From: Notospermus geniculatus
Taxonomy: Eukaryota; Nemertea; Pilidiophora; Heteronemertea; Lineidae
Assembly (NCBI GenBank): GCA_002633025.1
Contig: NMRB01001817.1
Coordinates: forward strand, 1-64,000
Direction of reading: 5' to 3'
Length of the DNA stretch: 64,000 nt
Notes under the pieces: model-generated
What the model saw: only the letters and a program-made list of their open reading frames with translations
Told to the model about the DNA's origin: nothing
Databases searched by the model: none
Shown here: one piece after another, positions 1 through 10,146 of the stretch
Layout: the number at the start of each line of letters is the position of its first letter
Position numbering within the stretch: position 1 is the first letter of the stretch
Position numbers and translations under genes: made by a program

Positions 1-261
1 CAGGGAGGGAAATCAGATCCATCAAACTCTCAACAATCCAAAGGTGCTCTGGTGGCGTCGTACGGTGGCGACAGTGATAGTGAAGAGGAAGACGAGGGTG
101 GACAAAGTGGCGAGAAGTATACTGACATGAAAAAATTAGCCTGTTTACTCTGCAAGCGACAGTTTCCCACCAAAGAAGCTCTGGTTCGTCATACTCAGTT
201 ATCTGACCTTCATAAGAAGAATTTAGAAGCATCCAAAGCCAGGTCCGGTGGCCAACAGGAT
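1..261 (+). CDS. RBM5/10: RBM5/RBM10-like splicing regulator, internal exon with C2H2-like zinc finger (partial gene)
   Basis: Frame 1 is open from base 1 to a GTAAGT donor at 262, giving 87 codons in phase 0. The start of the exon lies outside the window. An acidic Ser/Glu/Asp stretch (about residues 23-36) is followed by a finger of the form [10 protein letters not shown]...H...DLHKKN, with the Cys pair and His pair of the single C2H2-like finger that RBM5 and RBM10 carry before their G-patch. Those proteins regulate alternative splicing in the nucleus. The next two exons continue the expected order of finger, KFGIPTPPEPK linker and G-patch. RBM5 and RBM10 are vertebrate paralogues, so an invertebrate would have one co-orthologue. 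Family assignment is firm; which paralogue is not. Confidence 0.85.
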
Positions 262-556
262 GTAAGTTGGGAGCTTCCTCCGTGGAGGGTAGTATTGACA
301 CTGGGAAACGGCTCTATCATGTTCCACCAAGTACACTTTGGTGCAGACTCTGGCTGTTACTTCAGCCCTGCTCCCTCTGATGGAATGGCTATACTGCCTT
401 TTGCAATTGAAAGGCAGCATTGGCTCCTGTAATTAAAGGCCAGCATTGAGTCCTGTCTGGTTCAGGGGGATCTGTAACCTACCATCCTTGCTGAATCCCT
501 ACATACACCAGCTGTTCTAGGTACTGAATTCATTTTAACGGAATTTTTATCAACAG

Positions 557-660
557 GGTCATCAGTATAGAGATCGCGCCAAGGAACGAAGGGAGAAGTT
601 CGGCATCCCTACCCCACCTGAGCCGAAGAAGAAACAACAATATAAGGAAGCCGTTGCATC
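557..660 (+). CDS. RBM5/10: RBM5/RBM10-like, linker exon
   Basis: A CAACAG acceptor ends at 556 and a GTGAGT donor starts at 661. The 104-nt exon enters in phase 0 and leaves two bases of a codon. It encodes YRDRAKERREKFGIPTPPEP followed by a Lys-rich run, matching the basic, proline-containing linker between zinc finger and G-patch in RBM5/RBM10. Its phase joins the flanking exons without a shift, which supports a functional spliced gene rather than a processed copy. Confidence 0.8.
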
Positions 661-845
661 GTGAGTTCTGATATTTCACTATGCTCTTCCTCCAGATTTC
701 AAGGCCTCATTTCAGGAATCCCTCTGCCAGATTCTGTGAAGTGGAGGAGTTGGAAGACCATGCCTTTGCATGGAATTCTGAGTGGGAAGTGCCACATACA
801 TGTTAACCTTGGATACTGCTGTGCAGTGGCTCAGTGCTGTCATAA

Positions 846-1139
<294 letters not shown>

Positions 1140-1182
1140 TAAAGCGGGCATTGTCATATGGGGGCATTCTCATACATTACAC

Positions 1183-1337
1183 CTGAAATGCTCCGGAAAT
1201 GCTCAGATTGTAGCGCTGAATGAGCAGCTCATCTGAGTTCTACTGAAAGGTTTCAGGACAGACTGGGGTTAAAGTGTGAAGTCGGATGACACCTCTACCG
1301 TTGTTGATATCAGACTATAAACCCAAAACTTTAACTT
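1183..1337. repeat. Left arm of a widely spaced inverted repeat
   Basis: This stretch, containing GAATGAGCAGCTCATCTGAG and CAGACTGGGGTTAAAGTGTG, returns as its reverse complement at 3813-3965. The two arms lie about 2.5 kb apart and enclose RyR exon A. Divergence by eye is modest. They could be the ends of one long repeat or two independent insertions. Confidence 0.6.
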
Positions 1338-1687
1338 TAACTTTAACCTGTACCAGTCAATGCATGCATTGTCAGTGATTTGTGAAAGGTTGGTTACTGG
1401 TATGTTTTTTCTTAAAGGGGCTCTAAAGGCAGCTTTTTAGTGCAAGTTGATATGATTACTAACACAGAATTGGTGGCATGAGGATGCAACTTGGGAATCA
1501 TGTTTGAAGTAAAATTTCATCACTGTCAACATTTGATCCACAATTCATAAGTTCATGGTTGCTACTACCACCTGTTGTATAGTTGCAGCACTGATAGTAG
1601 CCTAATAGCGGGCTGCCTCTAGAGGCCCTTTAAGTTAACCAACATTCAGTCACCTTCTGCCCAGTAGGCCTTGGTAGGCCGTTCCAT

Positions 1688-1813
1688 CTGTACTTTATCA
1701 CTATAATTATAAAGCTAATGGTTACAAATACAAGCACCAGGTTTAATTGATCTGTAGAGCAAGGAACGGAGGATAGCCCAATTAGTGTGCAGCATCGCCA
1801 GGCCTCTAGTTAC
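1688..1813 (+). repeat. Short dispersed repeat, two copies in window
   Basis: The stretch from TCTGTACTTTATCACTATAA to GCCAGGCCTCTAG is found again at 23406-23557, where it sits inside the DIRS element. The second copy is a little longer. No RNA polymerase III boxes are obvious. Family unknown. Confidence 0.55.
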
Positions 1814-1814
1814 A

Positions 1815-2095
1815 GTATCATATGTCCAAACGGGTGAGCACATGGTCCATGGACCATTTCATTCATTGGCTGAACGGATCACGTGATCTAGTAGCCATAA
1901 TAGCAGAAGAACATCCGATTGCCAACGGGCCAAAGAGTTGTGAAAGCAGCGAGTTGATAGGCTACATGTATATAACTCAAACCAGGCCCTGACGCCATCT
2001 GTTGACCAAACGTGACGAATTTTATTAAGTGAAGCAGTGTGGAGAGGGGTAAAGCCAAGTGGGCATGGTGCACAACTGCGTAGGGAGTTTATTTA
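1815..2095. repeat. Fold-back repeat, relative of 16490-16935
   Basis: It shares with 16620-16935 the phrases CGCCATCTGTTGACCAAACG, GTGAAGCAG and CACAACTGCGTAGGGA, and the stretch GCCAACGGGCCAAAGAGTTG found there as its complement. It looks like half of a palindromic non-autonomous element. No open frame of note. Confidence 0.5.
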
Positions 2096-2238
2096 GCAGG
2101 GGAATGGTTGTGGATCCCCAGCAAATGGCAAGTTTTGTCAAACAACAAGTAAAATCTTGTTTGATGGTCAATATCGAACGCAGAAGTGTAGCAGCCATCT
2201 TGATTTGGCTATTACATTCAGGTATTGTTAATCATTTC

Positions 2239-2316
2239 TTCATTGATTGATTGTTTTGATTGATTGATTGATTGATTGAGTGATTCATTGATTCATCAAT
2301 TCATTGCTTCATCGAT
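2239..2316 (+). repeat. ATTG/ATTC microsatellite
   Basis: A run of TGATTGATTGATTGATTG grades into TTCATTGATTCATC just before RyR exon A. Simple sequence, 17 bases upstream of the acceptor. Confidence 0.8.
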
Positions 2317-2332
2317 TCGATTTGTCTTTCAG

Positions 2333-2414
2333 TGGATGACCTTCAGCTGTGCTGCTACAGAATCTTAAATGCTCTCTACACACTTGGTACCAGTGGCTCA
2401 CAGTTTGTGGAGAG
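2333..2414 (+). CDS. RYR: RyR exon A
   Basis: TTTCAG acceptor, GTATGT donor. The exon starts with two bases of a codon and encodes DDLQLCCYRILNALYTLGTS plus GSQFVE, ending on AG that the next exon turns into Arg. It corresponds to the vertebrate RyR stretch [20 protein letters not shown]. It is the first RyR exon in the window; the roughly 3000 residues expected upstream are not seen in the 2.3 kb before it, which instead hold RBM5/10-like exons. Confidence 0.85.
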
Positions 2415-2511
2415 GTATGTATGTCATATTCAACTTATCCGCCCTGTAAGCTTTCTCTTTCAAATGTGTTAAAATGGGGATGAGGGTGACTCCACTCATT
2501 CTAAACTTTTG

Positions 2512-2923
2512 GGGCCGTATTCAATAAGGGCGTTTAGCTAAATCAGCGTACAAATTCAAGGTTATAGGCCTAGAAACTATTGTTCTACGTTCTGTAAGCT
2601 GCCTGATCCCTGGCATTTTACCCACATGATGATTACATGTGTCTAACATTCCTGCGTCTTAGTGTGGCAGGACAATAGAAAGTGCCGGAAAAATTCTAGA
2701 CAAGCCTTCCTAATCGTTCAACATTTGCTTTATGCTCTTTGACTTAGACGCAGGATAGTTAGACGCGTGTGATTATCCTGCGGGTGAATGCCTCTGGTGA
2801 AGCACCATACAGACATCAGACAATAGTTTTCTAGGCCTTTAACCTGTGTAATGCAGGATTTGTAAGCTGATTATGCCAAAACACCCTTAATCGTGCGATG
2901 ATCACCCTTATTGAATACGGCCC
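2512..2923. repeat. GGGCCGTATTC fold-back element, long form
   Basis: It begins GGGCCGTATTCAATAAGGGC and ends with the complement (CACCCTTATTGAATACGGCCC). Internal parts are also self-complementary, for example GCCTGATCCCTGGCATTTTACC against the later GGGTGAATGCC. A sister copy is at 15703-16064. Structure of a palindromic MITE; no coding capacity. Confidence 0.75.
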
Positions 2924-2961
2924 TTGAATTGAAGTTTTATAATTCCATGGACCATTGCCAT

Positions 2962-3240
2962 GAGTTGTGATGTCACTAGTGTCAATAGGCCTATGACCTT
3001 TGTAGTGAATGAGCTAATTCTGTGGCTGCCTAGGCCTATTGGTTGTACCATGGAAGTATTATAAAGATACTTCCATGGTTGTACCTTCATAAATATGCAT
3101 TGAGCACAAATGATATCACGTGTGCTGTGCAATGGTCCCCTTGAGATGCAATTAAGAATGTGAAATAGAAACCGGGTTTCTAAGGTGAAAGACATTGCTT
3201 CCTACCAGATTCGAACCCACGGACCATGAGATGCAATTAA
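2962..3240. repeat. Direct repeat unit 1
   Basis: The unit contains GTGATGTCACTAGTGTCAAT, GAATGAGCTAATTCTGTG and a small palindrome around AAGTATTATAAAGATACTT. It recurs in the same orientation at 3392-3635 with small differences. The pair may be a local duplication or two insertions of one family. Confidence 0.65.
3168..3228 (-). repeat. Possible SINE tail with a box-B-like motif
   Basis: On the minus strand GTGGGTTCGAATCTGGTAGG resembles the B box (GGTTCRANYCC) of tRNA promoters. The same segment, continuing to GCAATGTCTTTCACCTTAGAAAC, is at 18607-18665 on the plus strand. No complete tRNA fold is visible. Confidence 0.35.
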
Positions 3241-3391
3241 AATACACATACTTAAAATGATGAGTTTGCTGATTTAAAAAAAAGACATGTACATGTAGTC
3301 CAGTAAATGTAAGTTTGACCCCAAACAAATTGCAATAGTTTGTTTCATGACTGGAACTTGTTCTATGGGTGTCAAGGAACATCCCACATTG

Positions 3392-3635
3392 TGATGTCAC
3401 TAGTGTCAATAGGCCGATGACCTTTGTAGTGAATGAGCTAATTCTGTGACTGCCTAGGCCTATTGGTTGTAACGTGGAAGTATTATAAAGATACTTCCAT
3501 GGTTGTACCTTCATAAATATGCAGTGAGCACATATGACATCACATATGCTTTGCAGTGGTCTCCTTGGGATGCAATTAGAATACTTAAAATGATGAGTTT
3601 GCGGATTTAAAAAAGACATGTTGCAGACAATTTGA
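3392..3635. repeat. Direct repeat unit 2
   Basis: Second copy of the unit at 2962-3240, in the same orientation. The order of landmarks is the same: TCACTAGTGTCAATAGGCC, GAGCTAATTCTGTGACTGCC and the palindrome around TATTATAAAGATA. Confidence 0.65.
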
Positions 3636-3812
3636 AAGTATTGATGATATTTCAAAAATTCAAAATTTTACACAATGAATGGAGTCTCCCCTTAATGTTT
3701 ACAACATGTTTCTTTGATTATGTGGTATATCTATGTACTAGTTTATATTTTTGTAGTTCGGTGGTAAAATTTGATTCAGTGTGAATTGTGAACTAAACTG
3801 TTCTCCTAAAGT

Positions 3813-3965
3813 TAATAAGTTAAATTTTGGGTTTATAGTCTGATATCAAGAACGGTAGGGGTTCTCATCTGACTTTACACTTTCACCCCAGTCTATCCTG
3901 AAATCTTTCAGTAGAAGCCAGATGAGCTGCTCATTCAGCGCTACAATCTGAGCATTTACAACCGG
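3813..3965. repeat. Right arm of widely spaced inverted repeat
   Basis: Reverse complement of 1183-1337. It contains TTTGGGTTTATAGTCTGATATC and GATGAGCTGCTCATTCAGCG. It is followed by a short C-run (4010-4020) and by GCGGATCCAAGGGG, which belongs to a different fold-back seen whole at 17237-17412. Confidence 0.6.
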
Positions 3966-4411
3966 TAGCCATTTATACAGCTGCAGAGGCGGATCCAAGG
4001 GGAGGCACGGCCCCCCCCCCTGTTCAGCTGCCGAGCAGCAAAAATTTTCGAAGGCATATAATCAGACCCCCTGATTTTCAGTAAAAAGAAAGTTCAATTT
4101 GACCTGCCCAGGTGCCAGGAAATCGCGTTTCCGGCACTTTTACCCCAAAAGGTCATTCGCGACCATTTGCTCAGCAGATAGCTCGCGTGTGCGCGTATTT
4201 TTCGGTGAGTTTTCTGCCTCAAATGACTTTTTGCTCAGCAGATAGCTCCAGTGTGCAGCAGGCTTTAGAGTTAAGGAGGCTTCTAGAATATGGGCCATAG
4301 TGCTGGGAGAATTGAACGAGTTTCTTTTCAACTGTTAGAGTCGTCTTGTATATTTCACTTGACTTGTAAACATGCTTTGTTTATTTATTTTGCTGTCCCG
4401 TTGTTCTTCAG

Positions 4412-4498
4412 GTTGGCCATCAATCACGAAATGAACAGGTACATGAAGTTGCGCATGGCCTGACTGCTGAGAATTAACCCTTATGCTCATTCAATAAA
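4412..4498 (+). other. Possible unassigned terminal exon with AATAAA
   Basis: A pyrimidine-rich stretch ending TTCTTCAG at 4411 is followed by a short open frame (LAINHEMNRYMKLRMA, stop TGA at 4461-4463) and an AATAAA at 4493-4498. It could be a 3' terminal exon of the RBM-like gene or an alternative short ending for RyR exon A, whose phase it would fit. The peptide does not clearly match either family. Confidence 0.2.
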
Positions 4499-4794
4499 CT
4501 GCCTAACATTTGACCGCAAACAATGTTTTGGTGGAAAGGCCGACGTGCTTTCTGGCAACTTTTGCAGGCAGGGCCATTTCATGTGCTTGGTGACCCAAAG
4601 CTCTTAAATTGAAATTGGGTCAGGGCAAGCACATCCCTGTCTTCAAGAGAACCTTGAGGCCTTTCTCATCAATCGGTCGTTCTAACTACCGGTGTAACAT
4701 CTGCCAGTGTCGCTGTATATCAGTGTTTCCCCTAATTGTTTTGGAAACGCTGGCAAATAGATGGACACGTTTCTCTGTGTGTCCCCTATTGGGT

Positions 4795-5075
4795 GCGTTC
4801 TAATTCTTCCACCGCGCTTCCCCAAGCTCGTGTATCAGGAAACTATGGGCATGCGCAGTATGCGTTAGTAATAGAACGATATCGGGCCAGGCTCGAGTAA
4901 ACTGTCATGGCGGCATTTTGTCGTCTGCTACATTCTGATTCTGACTTAGTGAAATTGAAAGACGGAAAGTACATGGCAGGAAAAAAATGCGATGTTGGCG
5001 CTCGGTGCTGTCGGTGTGAACAGCAGCAGCAAGTGGTCACTGGCCCTCCATACCATAAGCGTCAGTGATGATAGT
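4795..5075. repeat. Repeat related to 13975-14315
   Basis: Shares CACCGC(A)CTTCCCCAAGCTC, GCATGCGCAGT and the GGCTCGAGTAAA(C/G)TGTCATGG stretch with the fold-back at 13975-14315 and with 17640-17850. Non-coding. Confidence 0.45.
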
Positions 5076-5584
5076 GACAGCCAAGAAAACTATTTGTAGA
5101 ATATATAGGGCCTATTAAAAAGTCTGCTTTGCCCCGCCATATTGGAAGTGTAGCATTCTGGGACACTGTTCCAAGTCGCCCACCTCAAGGGGAGGGCTGC
5201 TTGGAACAGGCACGAGCTAGCATGAATGCTGACGTCATCACCAATTCGAATGGTGTCGTGCTGGCATGGTGGAAGTATTCTGACGCACCCATTGTCAATT
5301 CGCAGCTTATTCCATCAGACAAAAAACTTTACTCCGGTACTAACTTTGTGTCACTGACCACATTCTTTGTGAAGTTTGGATCCTTCTACATAACTTTTCC
5401 TCACTAACTTGTGTGAAAATCATTCCTGAGAAGAACTTCGAATCAGGACTCAAAATGGTGGCTTCTGTTCAGTGTGTTGGCCTAAATCTCTTTCAGGGTT
5501 CTCAATAGATCTGAGGTGTGCAAAGGCATGAAATAACATCATTTTACCGTGCACCCTTACCAGTTGAACTAATCAGAATACATA

Positions 5585-5711
5585 GGGCCGTATTCATAAA
5601 GGGTGTTGAAAACTTAGACGCGTGTAACTTCGTCAAATGCATGGTGGAAGTGTGCGCATTTAGTGAAGTTACACACGTCTAAGTCTTAAACACCCTTTAT
5701 GAATACGGCCC
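5585..5711. repeat. GGGCCGTATTC fold-back element, short form
   Basis: Starts GGGCCGTATTCATAAAGGGTG and ends CACCCTTTATGAATACGGCCC. The arms run about 55 bases (ACTTAGACGCGTGTAACTTC against GAAGTTACACACGTCTAAGT) around a short loop. It is a near-perfect hairpin of 127 bases. Confidence 0.85.
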
Positions 5712-5917
5712 ATATAGTTTGACCCTCGTTTTGTATCTTGCCCTTCTTTCCCTATATTTTTTTCACTTTGTTTCATTCTTACAGTGTTTTAGTTTAGTGT
5801 GCACTACATTACGTGGGCTTTCCTGCATGTTTGTTTGGATTCAAGCCTTTAGACTATCGACAGTTTGGTAAGTGTGCTCTTTGTGTGTTACCTTCTTTTT
5901 ATGCAAGGACTGACAAA

Positions 5918-6240
5918 TTTGTGACCACAAATTTCTCCTACTGCAAGAGCGTCTTTTAGCATATTACGTTATACCAATAGAGTTACGGTGTATATTATAC
6001 TTTGAAATTTGTCTTTCGTTTCCACTTTGTTGATACGTAGTAGAAATTTAAAAATTCAAGATGCACCATAACGCTTTCTGTCTTACGGTACATGACATGC
6101 TAAAAGACGCACTGGCGGCAGGGACATTTGTGGTACCAACCATCTCTGGAAATATATTAGGTCCTAGAAATGAAGTTGAATTTCGTATTTCCTACTTCGT
6201 TTGTCGTCAGATTTGCGAAACCTCCCTATTGAGATTTAAA
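5918..6240. repeat. MITE-like repeat, copy 1
   Basis: The segment with TAGAGTTACGGTGTATA, AATTTAAAAATTCAAGATGC and GGTACCAACCATCTC recurs at 36240-36552. The second copy ends TTTGCGAAACCTCACTATT and has the inverted counterpart TTAGTGAGGTTTGACGAAAT at 36181, so the complete element has terminal inverted repeats. Open frames here are not conserved between copies. Confidence 0.6.
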
Positions 6241-6740
6241 ACCACACACAAGTCGACAAAAGGCGCAACAACTGAAGAACAGCAGAATCAACAATGAACA
6301 GTCATGTTGCAATAACCAGAACAATGCTTTTGGAGCATGACCTTGACCCCATAAATCAACACTGCAGGCACTGCAGCATGTTGTGTCATGGCGTATCTGG
6401 ATTACCTTCTCATCACCTGGACCCTGCCCCTCTTACCCCGGTGCATCTCTTATAAGGATGTTTTCCGGGATGAAGGGGGTGCGCCTCTTACCCTGGTGCA
6501 AGGCCGAAAAATATGGCATATCTGTGAAAGTCCCCACTTTACTCACAATTTAGCATCACCAAAACATTTTGCAGTTTCCTTCTCAATTTCAGGACAACTG
6601 GTTGGGAAGGGTTCTTCTAGTTTGATGTTAGCATTGACTTATGAATTACTTTGACTTTTAAGGCCCTTTCCTCTGCAGAGAATATTTCACAGGGGTGTCC
6701 ACTATGAGAGGTGGTCTATATTCTCCCCCTACCTTTCCAG

Positions 6741-6889
6741 GCATCGTCCGATCCTCGGTGAGTGCGTGGCATCATTTGCCAGCACGTTCCCGGTCGCCTT
6801 CCTGGAACCGGACCTCAACAAGTACAACAAGAATTCCGTCGTCTATGGAATTGAGGGCAAGATTGAGGAACATTCATTGGAAGCAAGGG
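6741..6889 (+). CDS. RYR: RyR exon B
   Basis: TTTCCAG acceptor, GTATGG donor. The first base completes Arg. The exon encodes HRPILGECVASFASTFPVAF then LEPDLNKYNKNSVVYGIEGK, clearly homologous to the vertebrate RyR segment with ALGEC and PVAFLEP. It ends with one base of a Glu codon that exon C completes. The intron before it (2415-6740) holds repeats and the possible exon at 4412. Confidence 0.88.
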
Positions 6890-7147
6890 GTATGGAATCA
6901 TCTTGTCCTCTCCATCTTCTAACCGTTCTTTCTATTAATGCACTTAGGCTTTAACCCACGACTTATTGATTGTACTGTACCCCAAGTTATTGCAAGGCCC
7001 TAGCGAATTTCCTCTGTGGCAGCTGGAAATTATGCCTACCTGTTGTGTGGGGCGAGAGCCCGTTTGAGTCTTCAGTTCATGAGCTGCGCAGGAGGGGTTC
7101 TGTAGCATAATATGTGATTCCACGAGTCTGTCTCTCTGTTGGTCTGA

Positions 7148-7335
7148 TATTAAACACTGATTTGTAGATGTAATAGGAGCAGTCAGCCGCGCGTATTGCC
7201 AAAAGATGGCAGCAAAGTTCTAGCGGACCAATGCAAAAGAAACTTCTTGTGATTGGTGCTCAATCAAGAATGAATGGGTCCGCTATATTCATTGAATTGG
7301 GCCGTAGTGACACATATTGGTCAACTCACTGACAG
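7148..7335. repeat. Dispersed repeat, inverse of 60548-60720
   Basis: Contains GATGTAATAGGAGCAGTCAG, TAGCGGACCAATGCA and GACACATATTGGTCAACTCAC; the reverse complement of the same order is at 60548-60720. Non-coding. Confidence 0.55.
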
Positions 7336-7583
7336 TGCCTATTGTCTTGTTTTAAGTTCCATGGCCAAATTGAACTGGAAGAAATTCCAAACAGTAGTAC
7401 CATTATTGCCTCTTGGTGGGCTCATTGGCCTCCGAGCTGGAAGTTAAGCATTTGAATGTTGTGCGTGATCATATATAAGTTTGATATGACCGAGAGTGTG
7501 ATTTGTCAACCTCAAGCCAGATGCTCCAACTCTCAACCACATAGGTAGGCCTATCGCAACTTTCTGCTTATTTCTGTTTACAG

Positions 7584-7773
7584 AAGTCATGGAGAGTCTT
7601 GCCGAGAATTTGCCCCTCCTTGACAAGATAGTCCAGGAGATCGAAGAACTGGCTGAATCTGGTGGGAAATACGCCGAAGCTCCGCACGTGATTGAAGTCA
7701 CTCTTCCCATGCTTTGTAGCTACTTGCCCTTCTGGTGGTGTCGTGGGCCAGACAGCATAACAGCGGAGGGACG
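7584..7773 (+). CDS. RYR: RyR exon C
   Basis: TTTACAG acceptor, GTATGT donor, 190 nt. Encodes EVMESLAENLPLLDKIVQEI, then EELAESGGKYAEAPHVIEVT and LPMLCSYLPFWWCRGPDS. The motif PHVIE(I/V)TLPMLCSYLPxWW is one of the most conserved stretches of the RyR cytosolic assembly. The exon ends on CG, completed to Arg by exon D. Confidence 0.93.
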
Positions 7774-7934
7774 GTATGTCGATTTTTGAAGTCATTGCAA
7801 AACATGTTTTCGTGACTACATCTTTATGTTCCCTATATTTCACTCAGAAGAGGTCAGTCAGCAATTTAAACTCTGTGCTCGTAATACCGGTAAGTGGGAT
7901 TCAGCCGCATCCACACCACCGCCGTATTTAGCGG

Positions 7935-7955
7935 GCGGGGGGGGGGGGGGCAGTT
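7935..7955 (+). repeat. G-run
   Basis: GGGCGGGG followed by an uninterrupted run of about ten more G, then CAGTTGCCCCCC. The G-run can pair with the C-run or could form a quadruplex. It is also a likely place for sequencing error. Confidence 0.6.
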
Positions 7956-7984
7956 GCCCCCCAACCAAAAAAGTGATTTTCATG

Positions 7985-8165
7985 CAGATTTAAAGAGAAG
8001 GCGAGCATAAAAATCGACACACAAATTGATAATGTATATAAAGTCCATTTCCAGATTATTTGCAAATTTTCGACCCCAATCGGGGTCTTCATCAGGCTGG
8101 CACTTTTACACACTAGATTTCAGAAAAGACTGAGCTGAATGCCAAATGTAGATCTGAAATACCCT
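7985..8165 (-). repeat. Hammerhead-like repeat, copy 1 (minus strand)
   Basis: Read on the minus strand: TTCAGCTCAGTCTTTTCTG, then AAAAGTGCCAG, CCTGATGAAGACCCC, GATT, GGGGTCGAAAATTTGCAAAT, then CTGG and GGACTTT. CTGATGA and GAAA flank a GACCCC/GGGGTC stem, as in a hammerhead ribozyme core. AAAGT and CCA before the core can pair with TGG and ACTTT after it (stem I). Related copies are in 11925-12345 and 56619-56885. Confidence 0.55.
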
Positions 8166-8257
8166 GTGCAAACATGCACAGGGTATCATGCAGATTTGGG
8201 GCAAAAAAGGTCTTCTGCCCCCAAGACCAAAAAGTTAAATACAGCCCTGCACACTAT

Positions 8258-8425
8258 TCATCATATCCATGATGTAACTCCGACAGTGTCCGCCATTGCT
8301 GACGTCGCCGTAATGACGCAAAGGTGGTGGGCAAAATTCATTGCTTTGCTGAAGAAAGCTGGTGGGCAAAACGTGCAACGTCACAACGTCATGTAGGCCG
8401 TGCCGGGGCCTACGTCATGGATACG
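8258..8425. repeat. Dispersed repeat, inverse of 61165-61325
   Basis: Contains AACTCCGACAGTGTCCGCCA, GCTGACGTCGCCGTAATGACG and GTGGGCAAAA. The inverse is at 61165-61325 next to a TATAGAGG-type MITE. Non-coding. Confidence 0.55.
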
Positions 8426-8653
8426 ATGAATAGGACGTAACTCACTGCGACATGACTGTCTCGTCATGGTGGGAGAGACTTCTAACTGATCAGTCGTAGG
8501 ATGTGGTGTGTCCACACTATGCAACTCATTGTTGCCCATCGATGCATTCCTCGTGGAATTATGACTTCCATTTGACTTTCAACCATGGTCGTCAAATCTT
8601 GTGACAAAATGAATGACATTGTAGGCACTACAGAGAGTATTGGTGGAATAAAT

Positions 8654-8844
8654 GTGACCCGATCTAGCAAAAGTAGGCGCAAGTCGCAAACGAGGAAAGG
8701 GTTAACGACCTTGCAACACAACAGCTAAAATGTACGTTTCTGCGGGTTGACAATAGTAGTGGACAGCCGTGACAATAGATGAGTAAACTGATGACCCATA
8801 ATGATCACCTGCGACTTGCGCCTACTTTTGGCAGATCGGGTCAC
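8654..8844. mobile_element. MITE, GTGACCCG/TCAGCAAAAG family, copy 1
   Basis: Begins GTGACCCGATCTAGCAAAAG and ends with the complement (CTTTTGGCAGATCGGGTCAC). The interior has GGAAAGGGTTAACGACCTTG and ACTGATGACCCATAATGATC. Sister copies at 21423-21619 and 35326-35518 share ends and interior, which defines a family of about 190 bp. Confidence 0.8.
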
Positions 8845-8874
8845 AAATAGGGCCATTTAGACGAACAAGCCAAA

Positions 8875-9350
8875 AAACCACATTCAGATTCGAATGGCGT
8901 TTCCGGCAACGGTTGGCGACTATCTGGAACCAGTAGCAACTGATCGGATGCTCAAACTGGCCGATGTACGTATACGTGCCCGGCAACGCTATTACCAACT
9001 GTTGCCGCTAGTTCCAGCCAGTTGCTCATGTTCTACTCGTTGTGCCAATGGTTGCTTCTCGTCGTCTTCAGTCGCTTCGATGTACGCGCACTGGCAATGA
9101 ATTTCCTCGTTTGTGTTTCTGGTCATGTGAATGTTTATCACATGACTCCCGAGTGGTCCAATCGGAAGACATCGACAATTTCCATGTAGCATTCAGTATC
9201 ATTGCCTATCCAATGTGCGCGCTCAAGATTGAAGACTGGATTGTGCCACTTGTTGCCGCAGTGACTTGGCGTAACCACTGTGCGCGGAATGTGTACATCG
9301 ATAGCGACTGTTCAGTTGCTTCCAGTCGCAAGGCCGATGTACGTTAGGCT
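8875..9350. repeat. GCGACTGG-type fold-back, copy 1
   Basis: Begins with TTCGAATGGCGTTTCCGGCA, ACGGTTGGCGACTATCTGGA and ends with TGCTTCCAGTCGCAAGGCCGATGTACG. It is closest to 36975-37415; a looser relative is 12570-13050. Repeated CGACTGG/CCAGTCG words give many alternative pairings. Confidence 0.65.
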
Positions 9351-9438
9351 TAAGATACATTTCAGCAGTTCTATACTGGATGATAGGAACGTAAAATGGA
9401 ATGTTTTAGATATTTTTTTGCCTAGAAGTAGGGTGTGC

Positions 9439-9617
9439 TATAGAGGCTATGCACTGACGTCATCAAATGACGTCATCAATGGGTATGCCGCCACGTTGGA
9501 TGGAAAATGGGCGGAGCAGACCGTCAGATGCGCTGCTCCAGAATGTCAGAACGTTCCATCCAACATGGCGTCACATCGCAGCACGCGGGCTGATTACGTC
9601 ACGTGCATAGCCTCTAT
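9439..9617. mobile_element. MITE, CTATAGAGG ends, TGACGTCA-rich, family 1 copy 1
   Basis: Ends are CTATAGAGGCTATGCACTGACGTCA and TGATTACGTCACGTGCATAGCCTCTAT. Directly inside is TGACGTCATCAAATGACGTC. A copy with the same interior (GTATGCCGCCACG, GCGGAGCAGACCGTC) is at 42624-42803. Length about 179 bp; no coding capacity. Confidence 0.85.
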
Positions 9618-9931
9618 TCAGAATTAACCGGAAAACAATGACCTGGTTGATAGCCAGCGCTGTGTCGCGGATTACTTTTCCTGATACTTTATATGTTAAT
9701 GTTGTCCATCGCAATTGTGTGTACCCGTAGTCACACTGTCACCTTGCATGCCTTCATCTGTCTCTGTCTCCTTGTTGTTTGATGGCAATGTTTCTTCTAG
9801 ATGTGGCCATGAAGATATGGTCCAGGACACACGCCAGTCCATCTTCATCCCAGAAGCCAGGTATATCATAGTTTGTAGATTTTGTGTGACATGTAGTCCA
9901 TTTCACTTAGGACTGTACATGTATATGCATG

Positions 9932-10146
9932 TATAGAGGCTTTGCAGTGACGTCATCCTGGCGGCCATTCTGGTGGACCCAGGGCGCAGAGGTGTGAGCC
10001 GACCGTTACATGACTTGCGTGAAGTGCGCCACCCCATTGTTTGATATAAACGTCATTGGGGCATGCACGGCTCATTTTGCTGCACCTCTGCAGCATGTGT
10101 CCCCCGCCAGCATGGCGGTTTTGATGTCATATGCAAAGCCTCTATA
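9932..10146. mobile_element. MITE, TATAGAGG ends, family 2 copy 1
   Basis: Ends TATAGAGGCTTTGCAGTGACGTCA and TGATGTCATATGCAAAGCCTCTATA. The interior has GGCGGCCATTCTGG, CAGAGGTGTGAGCC and CATTGGGGCATGCACG. The second copy at 61326-61547 is inverted. It shares terminal bases with family 1 but not the interior. Confidence 0.85.
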
